Assembly: GCA_964536015.1 (NCBI GenBank)
Contig: CAZHVS010000009.1
Location: 1-64,000 of the forward strand
Direction: 5' to 3'
Origin: CAZHVS01 sp964536015
GTDB taxonomy: Bacteria; Bacteroidota; Ignavibacteria; Ignavibacteriales; Ignavibacteriaceae
Length of the DNA stretch: 64,000 nt
Part shown: positions 28,492 through 37,307 of the stretch, in pieces
Position numbering within the stretch: position 1 is the first letter of the stretch
Layout of the letters: each line of letters starts with the position of its first letter
Translations under genes and position numbers: made by a program
Notes under the pieces: model-generated
What the model saw: only the letters and a program-made list of their open reading frames with translations
The model's database searches: none
Told to the model about the DNA's origin: nothing

Positions 28492-28872
28492 ATGAATATT
28501 CCTCAGAACCTAAAATACACTAAAGAACACGAATGGATTAAAGTTGAAGGTAATACTGGAACAATCGGCATTACAGAATATGCTCAGGGTGAACTTGGTG
28601 ATATAGTTTTTATTGATATCGACGCAAATCTATCTGAAATTACCTGTGGTTCAAATTTTGGAACTATTGAAGCTGTAAAAACAGTAAGTGAATTATATGC
28701 TCCTGTAGATGGAAAGGTAATAGAGATTAATAAAAAGATTTCTGCAACACCTGAGATTGCTAATTCAGATCCTTATGGTGATGGCTGGATGGTGAAAATT
28801 GAAATCACAAATCCATCACAACTTGATGCATTGCTTGATGCTGATGCTTATGCAAAATTAATTGGACAATAA
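28492..28872 (+). CDS. gcvH: Glycine cleavage system H protein
   Basis: A 126-residue lipoyl carrier that shuttles the aminomethyl group between the P, T and L proteins of the glycine cleavage system, and in some bacteria also acts as a lipoate relay. It has YTKEHEWIKVEG, ITEYAQGELGDIVFID and the lipoylated lysine K63 in GTIEAVKTVSELYAPVDG. PYGDGWMVKIE closes the domain. The length is normal. A TTGGAGAAA site lies before the ATG. It is grouped with accBC rather than with gcvT/gcvP, which are absent here. A terminator follows, so it probably ends the accBC transcript. Confidence 0.97.
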   Translation: MNIPQNLKYTKEHEWIKVEGNTGTIGITEYAQGELGDIVFIDIDANLSEITCGSNFGTIEAVKTVSELYAPVDGKVIEINKKISATPEIANSDPYGDGWMVKIEITNPSQLDALLDADAYAKLIGQ

Positions 28873-28886
28873 AAAGTTTTTAATAT

Positions 28887-28925
28887 GAATTGCTTTCTAT
28901 TGAAAGCAATTCATTTATTGTTTTT
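28887..28925 (+). terminator. Rho-independent terminator between gcvH and guaA
   Basis: GAATTGCTTTC (28887-28897) pairs with GAAAGCAATTC (28902-28912) across a 4-base loop, a perfect 11-bp stem. A T-rich tail ends in five T at 28921-28925, only a few bases before the guaA start at 28931, so guaA expression depends on readthrough or on a promoter inside this region. Confidence 0.85.
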
Positions 28926-28930
28926 CAAAA

Positions 28931-30472
28931 ATGCATCTTCAAGAAGTAATTTTAATTATTGATTTTGGTTCTCAGTACACACAGTTAATTGCACGTCGTG
29001 TTCGAGAAGCAAATGTCTTTTCTGAAATTTTTCCTCACTCCATTTCAGTAAAAAATATTTTGGAAATAAATCCAAAAGCAATTATTCTTTCTGGTGGACC
29101 TATGAGTGTTTATGACGCTGATTCCCCACAGGTTGATCCGCAAATTTTCAAGCTTGGAATTCCTGTTCTTGGAATCTGCTATGGCTTACAGTTAATAGCA
29201 AAAACTCTTAACGGAATGGTTGAAAAGTCTGAAGACAGAGAATATGGACGAGCTGTTCTTAATATAAAAAATGAGTCTGCGTTGTTTACAGAAGTTAAAC
29301 AGGAATCAAAAGTCTGGATGAGTCATGGTGATAAAGTGACTCGACTTCCTGACGGATTTGATACCATTGCAAATTCAGATCATTCTCCATATTGTGCAAT
29401 CTCGAATGAAGAAAAGAAAATTTTTGGTGTTCAATTCCATCCTGAAGTGATTCATACCGAAGAAGGGAAAAAGATAATAAGAAATTTCTTGTTCGAGATC
29501 TGCAAATGTAAAGGGGATTGGAACTCTGAGAATTTTATTGGGCAAAGTATTAAAGAAATAAAAGAAAAAGTTCAGAAAGATAATGTGATTTGTGCTTTAA
29601 GCGGTGGAGTTGATTCAACCGTTGCAGCTATTCTTCTTCAAAAGGCTATAGGGAAACAACTGTATTGCATTCACATTGATAATGGCTTAATGCGGAAAAA
29701 TGAAAGCGAAAAAATTTCAAAATTATTTAATGAAGAATTTAATTTACAATTAAGTCATGTTAATGCATCAGAATTATTCCTTTCAAAATTAAAAGGCGTG
29801 TCAGATCCTGAAATTAAAAGAAAAATTATTGGAAATACTTTTATTGAGGTATTTGAAAAAGAAGCGAAAAAAATTCCTAATGCAAAATTTTTAGTGCAGG
29901 GGACACTCTATCCTGATGTGATCGAATCAGTGCAGGTTAAAGGTAAATCTGTTACAATAAAAACCCATCACAATGTTGGCGGACTTCCTGAAAAAATGAA
30001 ACTGCAGCTGATTGAACCTTTCAGAGAACTGTTTAAAGATGAAGTTAGAAATGTTGGACGTTCTTTAAATATTCCTTCTCAGTTTATTGAGAGGCATCCG
30101 TTCCCTGGTCCCGGACTTGCTGTAAGAATTTTAAGTGATGTTACAAAAGAAAAGCTTTCACTTTTAAGAGAAGCAGATGAAATTTTTATTGAAGAAATTA
30201 AATTAGCGGGACTTTATAACGATATATGGCAGGCTTTTGCTGTTTTGCTTCCTGTTCAATCTGTTGGCGTCATGGGAGATTCCCGCACATACGAAAATGT
30301 CCTTGCTTTAAGAGCTGTTACATCTATTGATGGTATGACGGCTGACTGGTTTCATTTTGATCATTCTTTTTTAGCAAATGTATCTAATAAAATTATTAAT
30401 AAAGTTAAAGGCATTAACCGCGTTGTTTATGATATTAGTTCAAAACCACCCTCAACAATAGAATGGGAATGA
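28931..30472 (+). CDS. guaA: GMP synthase (glutamine-hydrolysing)
   Basis: A 513-residue enzyme making GMP from XMP, glutamine and ATP. The N-terminal class I glutamine amidotransferase domain (about 1-190) has the catalytic Cys83 in GICYGLQ and the His/Glu pair in VQFHPEV. The ATP pyrophosphatase domain has the P-loop ALSGGVDSTVAA, and the C-terminal dimerisation domain includes RHPFPGPGLAVRI and the ending SSKPPSTIEWE. The length is normal. The start at 28931 (MHLQEVILIIDFGSQYTQLI) is consistent with the family. Its stop overlaps the next gene in an ATGA arrangement. Confidence 0.98.
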   Translation: MHLQEVILIIDFGSQYTQLIARRVREANVFSEIFPHSISVKNILEINPKAIILSGGPMSVYDADSPQVDPQIFKLGIPVLGICYGLQLIAKTLNGMVEKSEDREYGRAVLNIKNESALFTEVKQESKVWMSHGDKVTRLPDGFDTIANSDHSPYCAISNEEKKIFGVQFHPEVIHTEEGKKIIRNFLFEICKCKGDWNSENFIGQSIKEIKEKVQKDNVICALSGGVDSTVAAILLQKAIGKQLYCIHIDNGLMRKNESEKISKLFNEEFNLQLSHVNASELFLSKLKGVSDPEIKRKIIGNTFIEVFEKEAKKIPNAKFLVQGTLYPDVIESVQVKGKSVTIKTHHNVGGLPEKMKLQLIEPFRELFKDEVRNVGRSLNIPSQFIERHPFPGPGLAVRILSDVTKEKLSLLREADEIFIEEIKLAGLYNDIWQAFAVLLPVQSVGVMGDSRTYENVLALRAVTSIDGMTADWFHFDHSFLANVSNKIINKVKGINRVVYDISSKPPSTIEWE

Positions 30473-31386
30473 GTGATTACAGACAAAATTATAATCTTCA
30501 GCATAAAGCACAAATTGCTGAAAGATTAGAATCTGAAGGAAAACTTTTACACGCTGTTCAGATTCACAGGGCTATTATTGAAGAATATCCTGATTATTTT
30601 GAATCTTACTTCAAACTTGCTGCTATTTATGAAAAACTTGATAATTTTGAAGCGGGTTATGAATTATTAAATGAACTTCTTCAGGAATTTCCTGAAGAAA
30701 AAATTGTACGACTTGGAATTGGACAATTTTTATTTCGTAATCAGATGTGGAATGAAACAATCGAAACATTGTCTTATTTCCTTCCTGAAGATGAACCGCT
30801 TGTATCATTTTTTATTGGGTATTCATATTTTATGCTTAAAGAATTTGAACTGGCAAAAATCAGTTTTCAAACGTTTATTACATACGCAGAGAAATCAGAA
30901 TTTTTGCAGGATGCTTTTCTTTACCTTGCAAAAGCTCATATTAACCTTGGTGAGTATAATGAAGCTTTAGTATATTTAAAGAAAGCAGAAACGTTTTATA
31001 AAGGGCATTATGAGCTATATCTTCTTTATGCGGTTGTTTATTATTTCCTATCAATGGAGCAAAATGCTTTGTATGCAATCGATATAGCTTTGCAGCTAAA
31101 AAGGAATGACCCATTGACTCTTGAGTGGGCTGGTAAAATTTATTTTAAAGTGAAAAATTTTTTAAAAGCAGAAGAATTTTATAAAAAATACCTTGAATTA
31201 GCTGAAGTCCCCACAAGCGAAATTTACAGTGATTTAGCAGTTACATATCTTAATCTTCAAAAAATTAATGAAGCAATTAATTATTTTGAACTTGCATTAA
31301 AGTTAAATCCCCAAAATAAGGTTGCACTTGAAGCATTAAAATCTTTTAACGAACTTAACGAAAACAGAATGGCAAAAAATGAATAA
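30469..31386 (+). CDS. Tetratricopeptide-repeat protein
   Basis: A 305-residue cytoplasmic protein made almost entirely of TPR-like helical pairs, with repeated A/G-Y-F-P-A/Y patterns (HAVQIHRAIIEEYPDYFESY, YLAKAHINLGEYNEALVYL, DLAVTYLNLQKINEAINYF, ALKLNPQNKVALEAL). There is no signal peptide or membrane segment. The start chosen is ATG 30469, which overlaps the guaA stop as ATGA and suggests translational coupling; another ATG two codons upstream (30463) is possible. Its 3' end overlaps the next gene by 8 bp. It probably serves as a protein-interaction scaffold; the partner may be the periplasmic-binding-like protein next to it, but no evidence fixes this. Confidence 0.85.
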   Translation: MSDYRQNYNLQHKAQIAERLESEGKLLHAVQIHRAIIEEYPDYFESYFKLAAIYEKLDNFEAGYELLNELLQEFPEEKIVRLGIGQFLFRNQMWNETIETLSYFLPEDEPLVSFFIGYSYFMLKEFELAKISFQTFITYAEKSEFLQDAFLYLAKAHINLGEYNEALVYLKKAETFYKGHYELYLLYAVVYYFLSMEQNALYAIDIALQLKRNDPLTLEWAGKIYFKVKNFLKAEEFYKKYLELAEVPTSEIYSDLAVTYLNLQKINEAINYFELALKLNPQNKVALEALKSFNELNENRMAKNE

Positions 31387-33124
31387 AATATTTTTCCCGG
31401 TTCTTTTTCTTTTCTTACTGGCAAATGGATTTTGTCAGCAGGAAGAGAAAAAGAGAGACGTAAATACTGAATTCGATTTAGCCGTTAACCTGTTCGAAAA
31501 AAATCAGTTTAACGAAGCTTTAAAGAATTTTAAATGGATAGCAGAAGAAAATTCTGTGAACAATAAAACATCAGCTTCGTATTTATTCATTGGCAAAATT
31601 CTTTTAAAACAGACAGTATACGATGAAGCTGAGATTGTTCTGAGAAAATTCATCAATGATTTTCCCGAAAGCAATTATTTAGATGAAGCTAAATTAACGC
31701 TTTCAGATGTTTTGCTTCAAAAAGGTGAACCTAAAAAAGCAGCCGCAGTACTTTTGGATTTGGTAGAAAACTTTAAATCTTTGGATTATAAAAACTCAGC
31801 CAAAGATGCTTTGGAACAAATAATTTATAAATCTTTTTACCTTGCAGAAGTAAAAGAACTTACGGCAAAACCATATAAAAAAGAATTGCTTTCCTTTCTT
31901 TATTTAGTTTATGGAAAGTATCAGTTGATTGAAAAACAAACTGAAGAAGCAAAAATAACTTTCAGATATATTCTTGATAATTATTATGACTCTGATGAAT
32001 ATCTTGAAGCTTTAAAATTTTATGGAACGAGTACTCTTTCTACTTCTTCTGTAAAACATTCCGACATAGTTATTTCTGTGCTTTTACCATTATCTGATGA
32101 TACATCAGGTACGCTATCTGCAACAGCAACTGAAGTTCTTGAAGGAATTAAATTTGCCTGTGATGAATTCAATAATCTGGGTGGAAAAAAAATCGGATTG
32201 CTAATTAAAGATACACGACGCAGCAAAGAAGAAATAATTAAACTTCATGATGAACTGAAAGATGTTAAGTCAATTTCAGCAATTATTGGACCTCTTTATA
32301 GTGATGAAACTAAATATGTTGCAGAACTATTTAATAATCTACAAATTCCAGTTATTACTCCGACTGCTACAGATGATGATTTGAGTATTGATTTTCCTAA
32401 TTTATTTCAAGCTAATCCAACTTTTGAAATGCGAGGAAGAGCAATGGCTCAATACATATTTTTCGTCGAAAATAAAAAAAATATCGCAATACTCGCTTCA
32501 TCAGAAAGTTATTCGAATAACTTAACCAGTTCATTTAAATCTGAATTTGAAAAGCTTGGCGGACAAATTATTGTAGAAAGTTATTTCCCGAACGATGCTT
32601 TAAATATTACTCCGCAATTAAGCGAAATAAAAAATAAAATTTCCTCAATCGAAGGAATTTATTCTCCTATTTCTGATAATAAATCATCATCCATTATTTT
32701 ATCTTCATTGTTACAGGCAGGAATTAGTCTTCCTATTTATGCTAATCAGGATTGGTTCAAATCCAAAGGTTTAGAAACCACTTCAACATTAAGCAATAAA
32801 TTAACATTGACCTCAGATTATTTCATAGATTACCGCGATAAAGAATATATTGAATTTAATAAAAAATTTTCATCTATTACAAATATGGAAGCAAACAGGA
32901 ATGTTCTATATGGATATGATGTAACAACATTTGTTATTGGAATACTGACTAAAAATCTTTCAGCAAAAAATTTGTTTTTAGATGAAATGACTAAAGATTT
33001 TGATTCAGTTGGATTTCATAATAATATTTGTTTTCACAATTCGCATATAAATCGTTTTCTTAATATAATCAGATATAAAGACGGAAAATTTGAGCTTATA
33101 GACAAATTTAAAGTAGAAAATTAA
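31379..33124 (+). CDS. Exported TPR plus type 1 periplasmic-binding-domain protein (LpoA-like layout)
   Basis: A 581-residue exported protein with a signal peptide (NKIFFPVLFLFLLANGFCQ). Residues about 25-210 are TPR/BamD-like repeats (FDLAVNLFEKNQFNEALKNF, AEIVLRKFINDFPESNYLDEA). Residues about 225-575 are a leucine-binding-protein-like fold (VISVLLPLSD, EVLEGIKFACDEFNNLGG, SAIIGPLYSDETKYVAELF, QIPVITPTATDDDL). This two-part layout resembles the penicillin-binding-protein activator LpoA, though LpoA is a lipoprotein. Here the Cys near the cleavage site (NGFCQQ) lacks a clear lipobox, so lipidation is uncertain. No ABC permease genes are nearby, which argues against simple solute uptake. It overlaps the TPR gene by 8 bp. 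Confidence 0.82.
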   Translation: MNKIFFPVLFLFLLANGFCQQEEKKRDVNTEFDLAVNLFEKNQFNEALKNFKWIAEENSVNNKTSASYLFIGKILLKQTVYDEAEIVLRKFINDFPESNYLDEAKLTLSDVLLQKGEPKKAAAVLLDLVENFKSLDYKNSAKDALEQIIYKSFYLAEVKELTAKPYKKELLSFLYLVYGKYQLIEKQTEEAKITFRYILDNYYDSDEYLEALKFYGTSTLSTSSVKHSDIVISVLLPLSDDTSGTLSATATEVLEGIKFACDEFNNLGGKKIGLLIKDTRRSKEEIIKLHDELKDVKSISAIIGPLYSDETKYVAELFNNLQIPVITPTATDDDLSIDFPNLFQANPTFEMRGRAMAQYIFFVENKKNIAILASSESYSNNLTSSFKSEFEKLGGQIIVESYFPNDALNITPQLSEIKNKISSIEGIYSPISDNKSSSIILSSLLQAGISLPIYANQDWFKSKGLETTSTLSNKLTLTSDYFIDYRDKEYIEFNKKFSSITNMEANRNVLYGYDVTTFVIGILTKNLSAKNLFLDEMTKDFDSVGFHNNICFHNSHINRFLNIIRYKDGKFELIDKFKVEN

Positions 33125-33136
33125 GGATAATGTTTT

Positions 33137-33814
33137 ACGAAAGTTAAAGAACTTCCTTTAGATGATCGTCCACGTGAAAAATTGATTTTACGTGGACCTC
33201 AAAGTTTATCGGATGCAGAGCTAATTGCTATTCTTTTAAGAACCGGCACAAGAAATAAAAGTGTGATTAGCATTGCTCAGGATATTATTATTAAATACAA
33301 TTCTCTTATACAACTATCAACTAAACCCATAAATGAAATTATTAAAACAAAAGGCATAGGGAAAAATAAAGCAGCCACTCTTCTTGCTGCATTTGAGTTA
33401 AGTAAAAGAATAGCGGTGCAAACCAAGTGGTTTTCTGACAAGAAAATTACAGCTCCGCAGGATGTTGCAGATATTTTTATTCCAATATTGAAAGATGAAC
33501 TTATTGAAAAATTTATAGTTATCTGTTTAAATACATCAAATAAAATTATTCGTTACGAAATAATTTCTATTGGAAGCCTGGATTCAAGCTTAGTTCATCC
33601 GAGAGAAGTTTTTAAAGTAGCAATTGAAAATAGCGCAAAAAGTTTAATACTCTTACATAATCATCCGAGTGGAAATAAAGAACCAAGTAATGAGGATATT
33701 AATCTCACTAAAAAGTTAATAGAAGCAGGTAAAATTTTTGAAATCCCGATTTTTGATCATTTAATAATTGCCGGGAATGAATTTACCAGTTTTGTGGAAA
33801 AACGATTAATGTAG
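33137..33814 (+). CDS. radC: RadC-family JAB/MPN protein, apparently starting at ACG
   Basis: A RadC homologue with a helix-hairpin-helix (IKTKGIGKNKAATLLAAFEL) and a metalloprotease-like JAMM motif, H174-N-H176-PSG ... ED. The family N-terminus, KVKELPLDDRPREKLILRGP, is fully readable in frame from 33140. The only in-frame candidate starts are a TTG at 33182, which would remove those 15 conserved residues, or an ACG at 33137 that lies nine bases after an AAGGA site (33123-33127). An ATG at 33130 is in another frame and stops after five codons. I therefore place the start at ACG 33137 (225 residues). The alternative is a sequencing error changing ATG to ACG. RadC's molecular function is still debated; it was once thought to act in DNA repair. 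Confidence 0.88.
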   Translation, partial: TKVKELPLDDRPREKLILRGPQSLSDAELIAILLRTGTRNKSVISIAQDIIIKYNSLIQLSTKPINEIIKTKGIGKNKAATLLAAFELSKRIAVQTKWFSDKKITAPQDVADIFIPILKDELIEKFIVICLNTSNKIIRYEIISIGSLDSSLVHPREVFKVAIENSAKSLILLHNHPSGNKEPSNEDINLTKKLIEAGKIFEIPIFDHLIIAGNEFTSFVEKRLM

Positions 33815-33937
33815 TTTGATTTTTACAATTATTGAAAATTTTATCTAATATTTTACTTGATATTACTTCTAAGTTCAATTAAATTAGTTACAAGATTTTA
33901 TAATTTATTACATAAAACAATTAAATGGAGAGCATCT

Positions 33938-34204
33938 ATGAAAAAAATAAGAAGCATGATTGCTGTTTTATTACTTGCCTCCCTGCCAATCGTCTTGGTT
34001 GGTTGTGGTGGTGTTTCGGAAGAGCAACTTGCCCAGCTTGAACAACTGAAAAAAGAAGTTGCCTCTTTACAAAAAGAAGCTAATACTCTTAAAGGTGAAA
34101 GAGACAGTCTGGAAAAACAGATTGCAGAAAAAAATAAAAAACTTGAAGAGTGTACAAAGCTTAAACAAGAAGTTCAATCTAACCTTAATAAAATGGGAAA
34201 GTAA
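33938..34204 (+). CDS. Small coiled-coil lipoprotein
   Basis: An 88-residue lipoprotein. The start chosen is ATG 33938 (MKKIRSMIAVLLLASLPIVL) with a GGAG site, since the 27 upstream codons that remain open do not look like a signal sequence. The lipobox is LVGC, with the lipidated Cys at about residue 24. After it comes one continuous heptad-like coiled coil (EEQLAQLEQLKKEVASLQKE and onward) that resembles the outer-membrane lipoprotein Lpp or a short envelope spacer. It lies 12 bp upstream of the LysM protein, whose N-terminal half is also coiled coil. The two are probably co-expressed and may act together at the peptidoglycan. The function is inferred only. Confidence 0.8.
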   Translation: MKKIRSMIAVLLLASLPIVLVGCGGVSEEQLAQLEQLKKEVASLQKEANTLKGERDSLEKQIAEKNKKLEECTKLKQEVQSNLNKMGK

Positions 34205-34216
34205 GGAGGTATAACG

Positions 34217-34900
34217 ATGAAATTAAATAAATTATTTTCAGTATTTGCCTTATTGGCCCTAATAACCGTTACTTCATTTGCTCAGGAAATTAAAACCGAA
34301 GAGCAATGGATGGCTGAAATGAATAAGTTCAAAGCTCAGAAAGAGCAATTGCAGAAAGAAATTACTGCACTTCAAACAGATGTTAATGGACTCAAAACAA
34401 CTTTAGGTCAAATTCAATCCTACGATGATTGTATGAATGATCTTTACAAATTAATTGGTGTTAACAATAAAAATGACATCGATAATTTCAGAAAAGCTGT
34501 AAATGAACTTGAAGGAAAAATAAAAAGAAGAGAAGGTCCCAAAACTGATCGTCAAAAAGACCTCGATGCATTAAAAATGAATAAAATCAGTGCTCTTCCT
34601 GAATTTTTTAACAAGGTTCATTACCAGTTGCAGGAGTTACTTGATGCTTGGGTTGAAGGACCAAAAGACATTTCTTATACTGTTGTAAGAGGTGATTGTC
34701 TCTGGAACATCGCAAAGAAGAAAGAACATTACGGCAATGGTTTTGCATGGCCAAAGATTTATAATGCAAACCGCGATCAAATTAAGAATCCCGATTTGAT
34801 TTATCCAAAACAAGTCTTCAAGATTCCACCTTTGACCGAAGAAGAAAAAGCTAAATATGACAAATTAAGAGCAAATTACAAACCTGCTCCTACTAAGTAG
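34217..34900 (+). CDS. Exported LysM-domain protein
   Basis: A 227-residue exported protein with a strong AAGGAGGT ribosome site. Signal peptide: KLNKLFSVFALLALITVTSFAQ. Residues about 25-75 are coiled coil (KFKAQKEQLQKEITALQTDV). A charged middle region follows, then a LysM domain at about residues 152-207: YTVVRGDCLWNIAKKKEHYG, WPKIYNANRDQIKNPDLIYP, KQVFKIPP. LysM binds N-acetylglucosamine-containing glycans, mainly peptidoglycan. With the coiled-coil lipoprotein just upstream it may tether the outer membrane to the cell wall. No catalytic domain is present. Closed by a terminator. Confidence 0.9.
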   Translation: MKLNKLFSVFALLALITVTSFAQEIKTEEQWMAEMNKFKAQKEQLQKEITALQTDVNGLKTTLGQIQSYDDCMNDLYKLIGVNNKNDIDNFRKAVNELEGKIKRREGPKTDRQKDLDALKMNKISALPEFFNKVHYQLQELLDAWVEGPKDISYTVVRGDCLWNIAKKKEHYGNGFAWPKIYNANRDQIKNPDLIYPKQVFKIPPLTEEEKAKYDKLRANYKPAPTK

Positions 34901-34930
34901 TTTTTCATGAATGATTAATTCTTTTAATCA

Positions 34931-34963
34931 AAGCCCTTATCAATAGTGGTGAGGGCTTTTTTT
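34931..34963 (+). terminator. Rho-independent terminator after LysM gene
   Basis: AAGCCCT (34931-34937) pairs with AGGGCTT (34952-34958), with extra weak pairing in the loop arms, and is followed by a run of T to 34963. It lies between the LysM gene and phoH. Confidence 0.85.
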
Positions 34964-34978
34964 ATTATAGGAAGATAA

Positions 34979-35944
34979 ATGACAGAGCTTACAAAAAAAG
35001 TTTCTTTTGATAATGTTGATATGCTTGCTCTACTTGGAGTTGGTGATTCAAATTTAAAACAACTTGAAAATCGTTTTAATGTTTCTATTACAGCAAGAGG
35101 CGAGAATATTGTTCTTAAAGGAACTGATGAAGAAGTAGATACCGTTGAAAGAATTCTTAAAGAAATGGTTTATGTAATAAATACAAATGGTTCTCTCAGG
35201 AACAATGATATTTCAACAATTATTGAATTAACAATACAGGGAAAAGAAATAATCAGTGGAAATGAATTTGATTCTATTGTACTTTATACAAAGAATGATA
35301 CTATCAAAGCAAGGACCCCCGGACAACTAAATTATATTCAACAAGCAGCAAAAAATGACATTTGTTTTGCAATTGGTCCTGCGGGTACGGGGAAGACTTA
35401 TCTCGCTGTAGCAATTTCCGTAGCTGCTCTTAAAAAAGGTATTGTGCAAAAAATAATTCTTGCCAGACCTGCGGTTGAAGCAGGTGAAAGTCTTGGTTAT
35501 CTTCCGGGAGACATAAGAGAAAAAATTGATCCTTATTTAAGACCTCTTTACGATGCACTTGAAGAAATGATCCCTTATGAAAAACTAAAAAACTATCTTG
35601 AAAAAGGAATCATTGAAATAGTCCCTCTTGCATATATGAGGGGAAGAACGTTAAATAATGCATTTGTTATTCTTGACGAAGCCCAGAATGCTACTGATTT
35701 ACAAATGAAAATGTTTTTAACTCGATTAGGTGCTAATTCAAAATCAATCATTACCGGAGATATTACTCAAATCGATTTACCTGCAAAAACTGTAAGCGGA
35801 CTGGTAAAAGCCAAAGAAATATTAAGTGGCATACAAGGAGTTGCATTTATTTATTTTGATAAAACAGATGTCGTTCGTCATAAGCTGGTTAAAGATATTA
35901 TTGATGCTTATGAAAAGTTTTATGAAAAGGAAACAAAATCTTAA
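34979..35944 (+). CDS. PhoH-family ATPase
   Basis: A 321-residue cytoplasmic P-loop protein of the PhoH/YbeZ family. The N-terminal part (about 1-110) is a KH-like region (LLGVGDSNLKQLENRFNVSI ... GTDEEVDTVERIL). The ATPase domain has Walker A GPAGTGKTYLA, the family marker ARPAVEAGESLGYLPGD, and Walker B VILDEAQNAT. Homologues are linked to RNA metabolism, and ybeZ is usually followed by the endoribonuclease gene ybeY. Here the next gene is a convergent mazG, so that pairing is broken. Spacing and the terminator upstream suggest its own promoter. Confidence 0.94.
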   Translation: MTELTKKVSFDNVDMLALLGVGDSNLKQLENRFNVSITARGENIVLKGTDEEVDTVERILKEMVYVINTNGSLRNNDISTIIELTIQGKEIISGNEFDSIVLYTKNDTIKARTPGQLNYIQQAAKNDICFAIGPAGTGKTYLAVAISVAALKKGIVQKIILARPAVEAGESLGYLPGDIREKIDPYLRPLYDALEEMIPYEKLKNYLEKGIIEIVPLAYMRGRTLNNAFVILDEAQNATDLQMKMFLTRLGANSKSIITGDITQIDLPAKTVSGLVKAKEILSGIQGVAFIYFDKTDVVRHKLVKDIIDAYEKFYEKETKS

Positions 35945-35960
35945 AACTGTTCAGAGTATC

Positions 35961-36731
35961 TTATAAATTAATAATTTCCTTTTTACTTTCCTGCCAGTAA
36001 AACTCCATTTCATCAAGAGAAGAATCAGTTAATTTTTTCCCTTTTTCTGCAAGTTTTTTTTCAATAAAACTAAAACGTCTTTCAAATTTAGTTGTAGCTT
36101 TTCGTAAAACATCTTCTGGATTCATTTTCCAAGACCTAGAATAATTTGTTAATGCGAATAGTAAATCTCCAAGTTCTTCTTCAATTTTATTTTCATCTTT
36201 CTCATTTACTGCTATATTAAGTTCATCAAGTTCTTCAATTACTTTTGCCCAAACATCTTCTTGCATAGTCCAGTCGAATCCAACTTTAGCTGCTTTTTCT
36301 TGCATTCTGAAAGCACGATGCAAAGCGGGCATATTTAGTGGTAAACCTTCAAGTAAAGATTTTCTGCCTTCTGACATCTTTATTGTTTCCCAGTTTTTCT
36401 TAACTTCGTCTGCATCTTTTACCTTTGCATCACCAAAAATATGAGGATGGCGTCGTACAATCTTTTCAGTAATTGAATTTACTACATCATCAATTGTAAA
36501 ATAATTTTGTTCTTCTGCAATTACTGTGTGAAATACAACATGCAATAACAAATCGCCGAGTTCTTTTTTTAATTCGTCAAAATTTTTTTCATCAATTGCA
36601 TGAATCACTTCATAAGCCTCTTCAATTGTAGCAGCTTTAATTGAGTCATTAGTTTGCTCGCTATCCCAAGGGCATTCTTTTCTTAGTCTTTTTACAATAG
36701 ATACAAATTCATTAAATTTCGGTTGAGTCAT
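35961..36731 (-). CDS. mazG: Nucleoside triphosphate pyrophosphohydrolase
   Basis: A 256-residue enzyme that hydrolyses NTPs or dNTPs to monophosphate and pyrophosphate. It has the two-domain layout of E. coli MazG. Domain 1 starts with RLRKECPWDSEQTNDSI and IEEAYEVIHAID, then ELGDLLLHVVFH. Domain 2 has EELDELNIAV and EEELGDLLFALTNY. The acidic EExxE and ExxD metal-binding residues are kept in both, and the end WKMNPEDVLRKATTKFERRF is typical. It reads convergently to phoH and divergently from ridA, with about 80 bp shared upstream. Confidence 0.95.
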   Translation of the reverse strand: MTQPKFNEFVSIVKRLRKECPWDSEQTNDSIKAATIEEAYEVIHAIDEKNFDELKKELGDLLLHVVFHTVIAEEQNYFTIDDVVNSITEKIVRRHPHIFGDAKVKDADEVKKNWETIKMSEGRKSLLEGLPLNMPALHRAFRMQEKAAKVGFDWTMQEDVWAKVIEELDELNIAVNEKDENKIEEELGDLLFALTNYSRSWKMNPEDVLRKATTKFERRFSFIEKKLAEKGKKLTDSSLDEMEFYWQESKKEIINL

Positions 36732-36811
36732 ACGGAATGATTTCTTTTTATTTTTTAATTATGATTAATTTGAAGTTGAAAATAATAAAAAAAATAAGAT
36801 TGGAAAAAACA

Positions 36812-37270
36812 ATGATAGAAAAAAAAATTAAAGAGTTAGGCTACAGTCTACCTGAAGTTCCAATTCCATTAGCCGCATATATTCCCGGTAATCAGGTCGG
36901 TTCGTTAATTATGACATCAGGGCAATTGCCTGTAATTGATGGACAGCTTAAATATAAAGGAAAACTTGGTAAAGAAATTTCCGAAGAAGATGGGAAACGA
37001 GCTGCAGAAATTTGTTTTTTAAACTGCCTTGCAGTAGTTAAATCAATTTGCAAAGATCTTAACAAAGTTGAAAGAATAGTTAAACTTACTGTGTTTGTAA
37101 ATAGCAAAAGTGATTTTGTCAATCAACCCGAAGTAGCTAATGGTGCTTCTGAATTAGCTGTAAAGATTTTTGGAGATAATGGTAAACATGCACGTGCAGC
37201 GGTTGGAGTTAATGTCCTTCCAAGAAATGCCGCTGTGGAAATTGAATTGATCATTAAATTGAAAGATTAG
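36812..37270 (+). CDS. RidA/YjgF-family enamine/imine deaminase
   Basis: A 152-residue cytoplasmic protein of the Rid family, which hydrolyses reactive enamine/imine intermediates such as 2-aminoacrylate. The start chosen is ATG 36812, after TTGGAAA, because MIEKKIKELGYSLPEVP aligns with longer Rid members; 25 further open codons upstream are Lys/Ile-rich and not conserved. Visible features: LIMTSGQLPV, an arginine in HARAAVGVNVLPRNAAVEIEL at the position of the catalytic Arg of RidA, and the VEIE end. It belongs to the longer YjgF type (about 150 residues) rather than the 128-residue prototype. Confidence 0.9.
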   Translation: MIEKKIKELGYSLPEVPIPLAAYIPGNQVGSLIMTSGQLPVIDGQLKYKGKLGKEISEEDGKRAAEICFLNCLAVVKSICKDLNKVERIVKLTVFVNSKSDFVNQPEVANGASELAVKIFGDNGKHARAAVGVNVLPRNAAVEIELIIKLKD

Positions 37271-37307
37271 GTTGAAATTGTTTTATTTCATCTCAAAGGT
37301 AAAATAA

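Noticed and set aside
33182..33184. TTG start for radC
   Set aside because: It would remove the conserved ELPLDDRPREK region that is encoded in frame just upstream.
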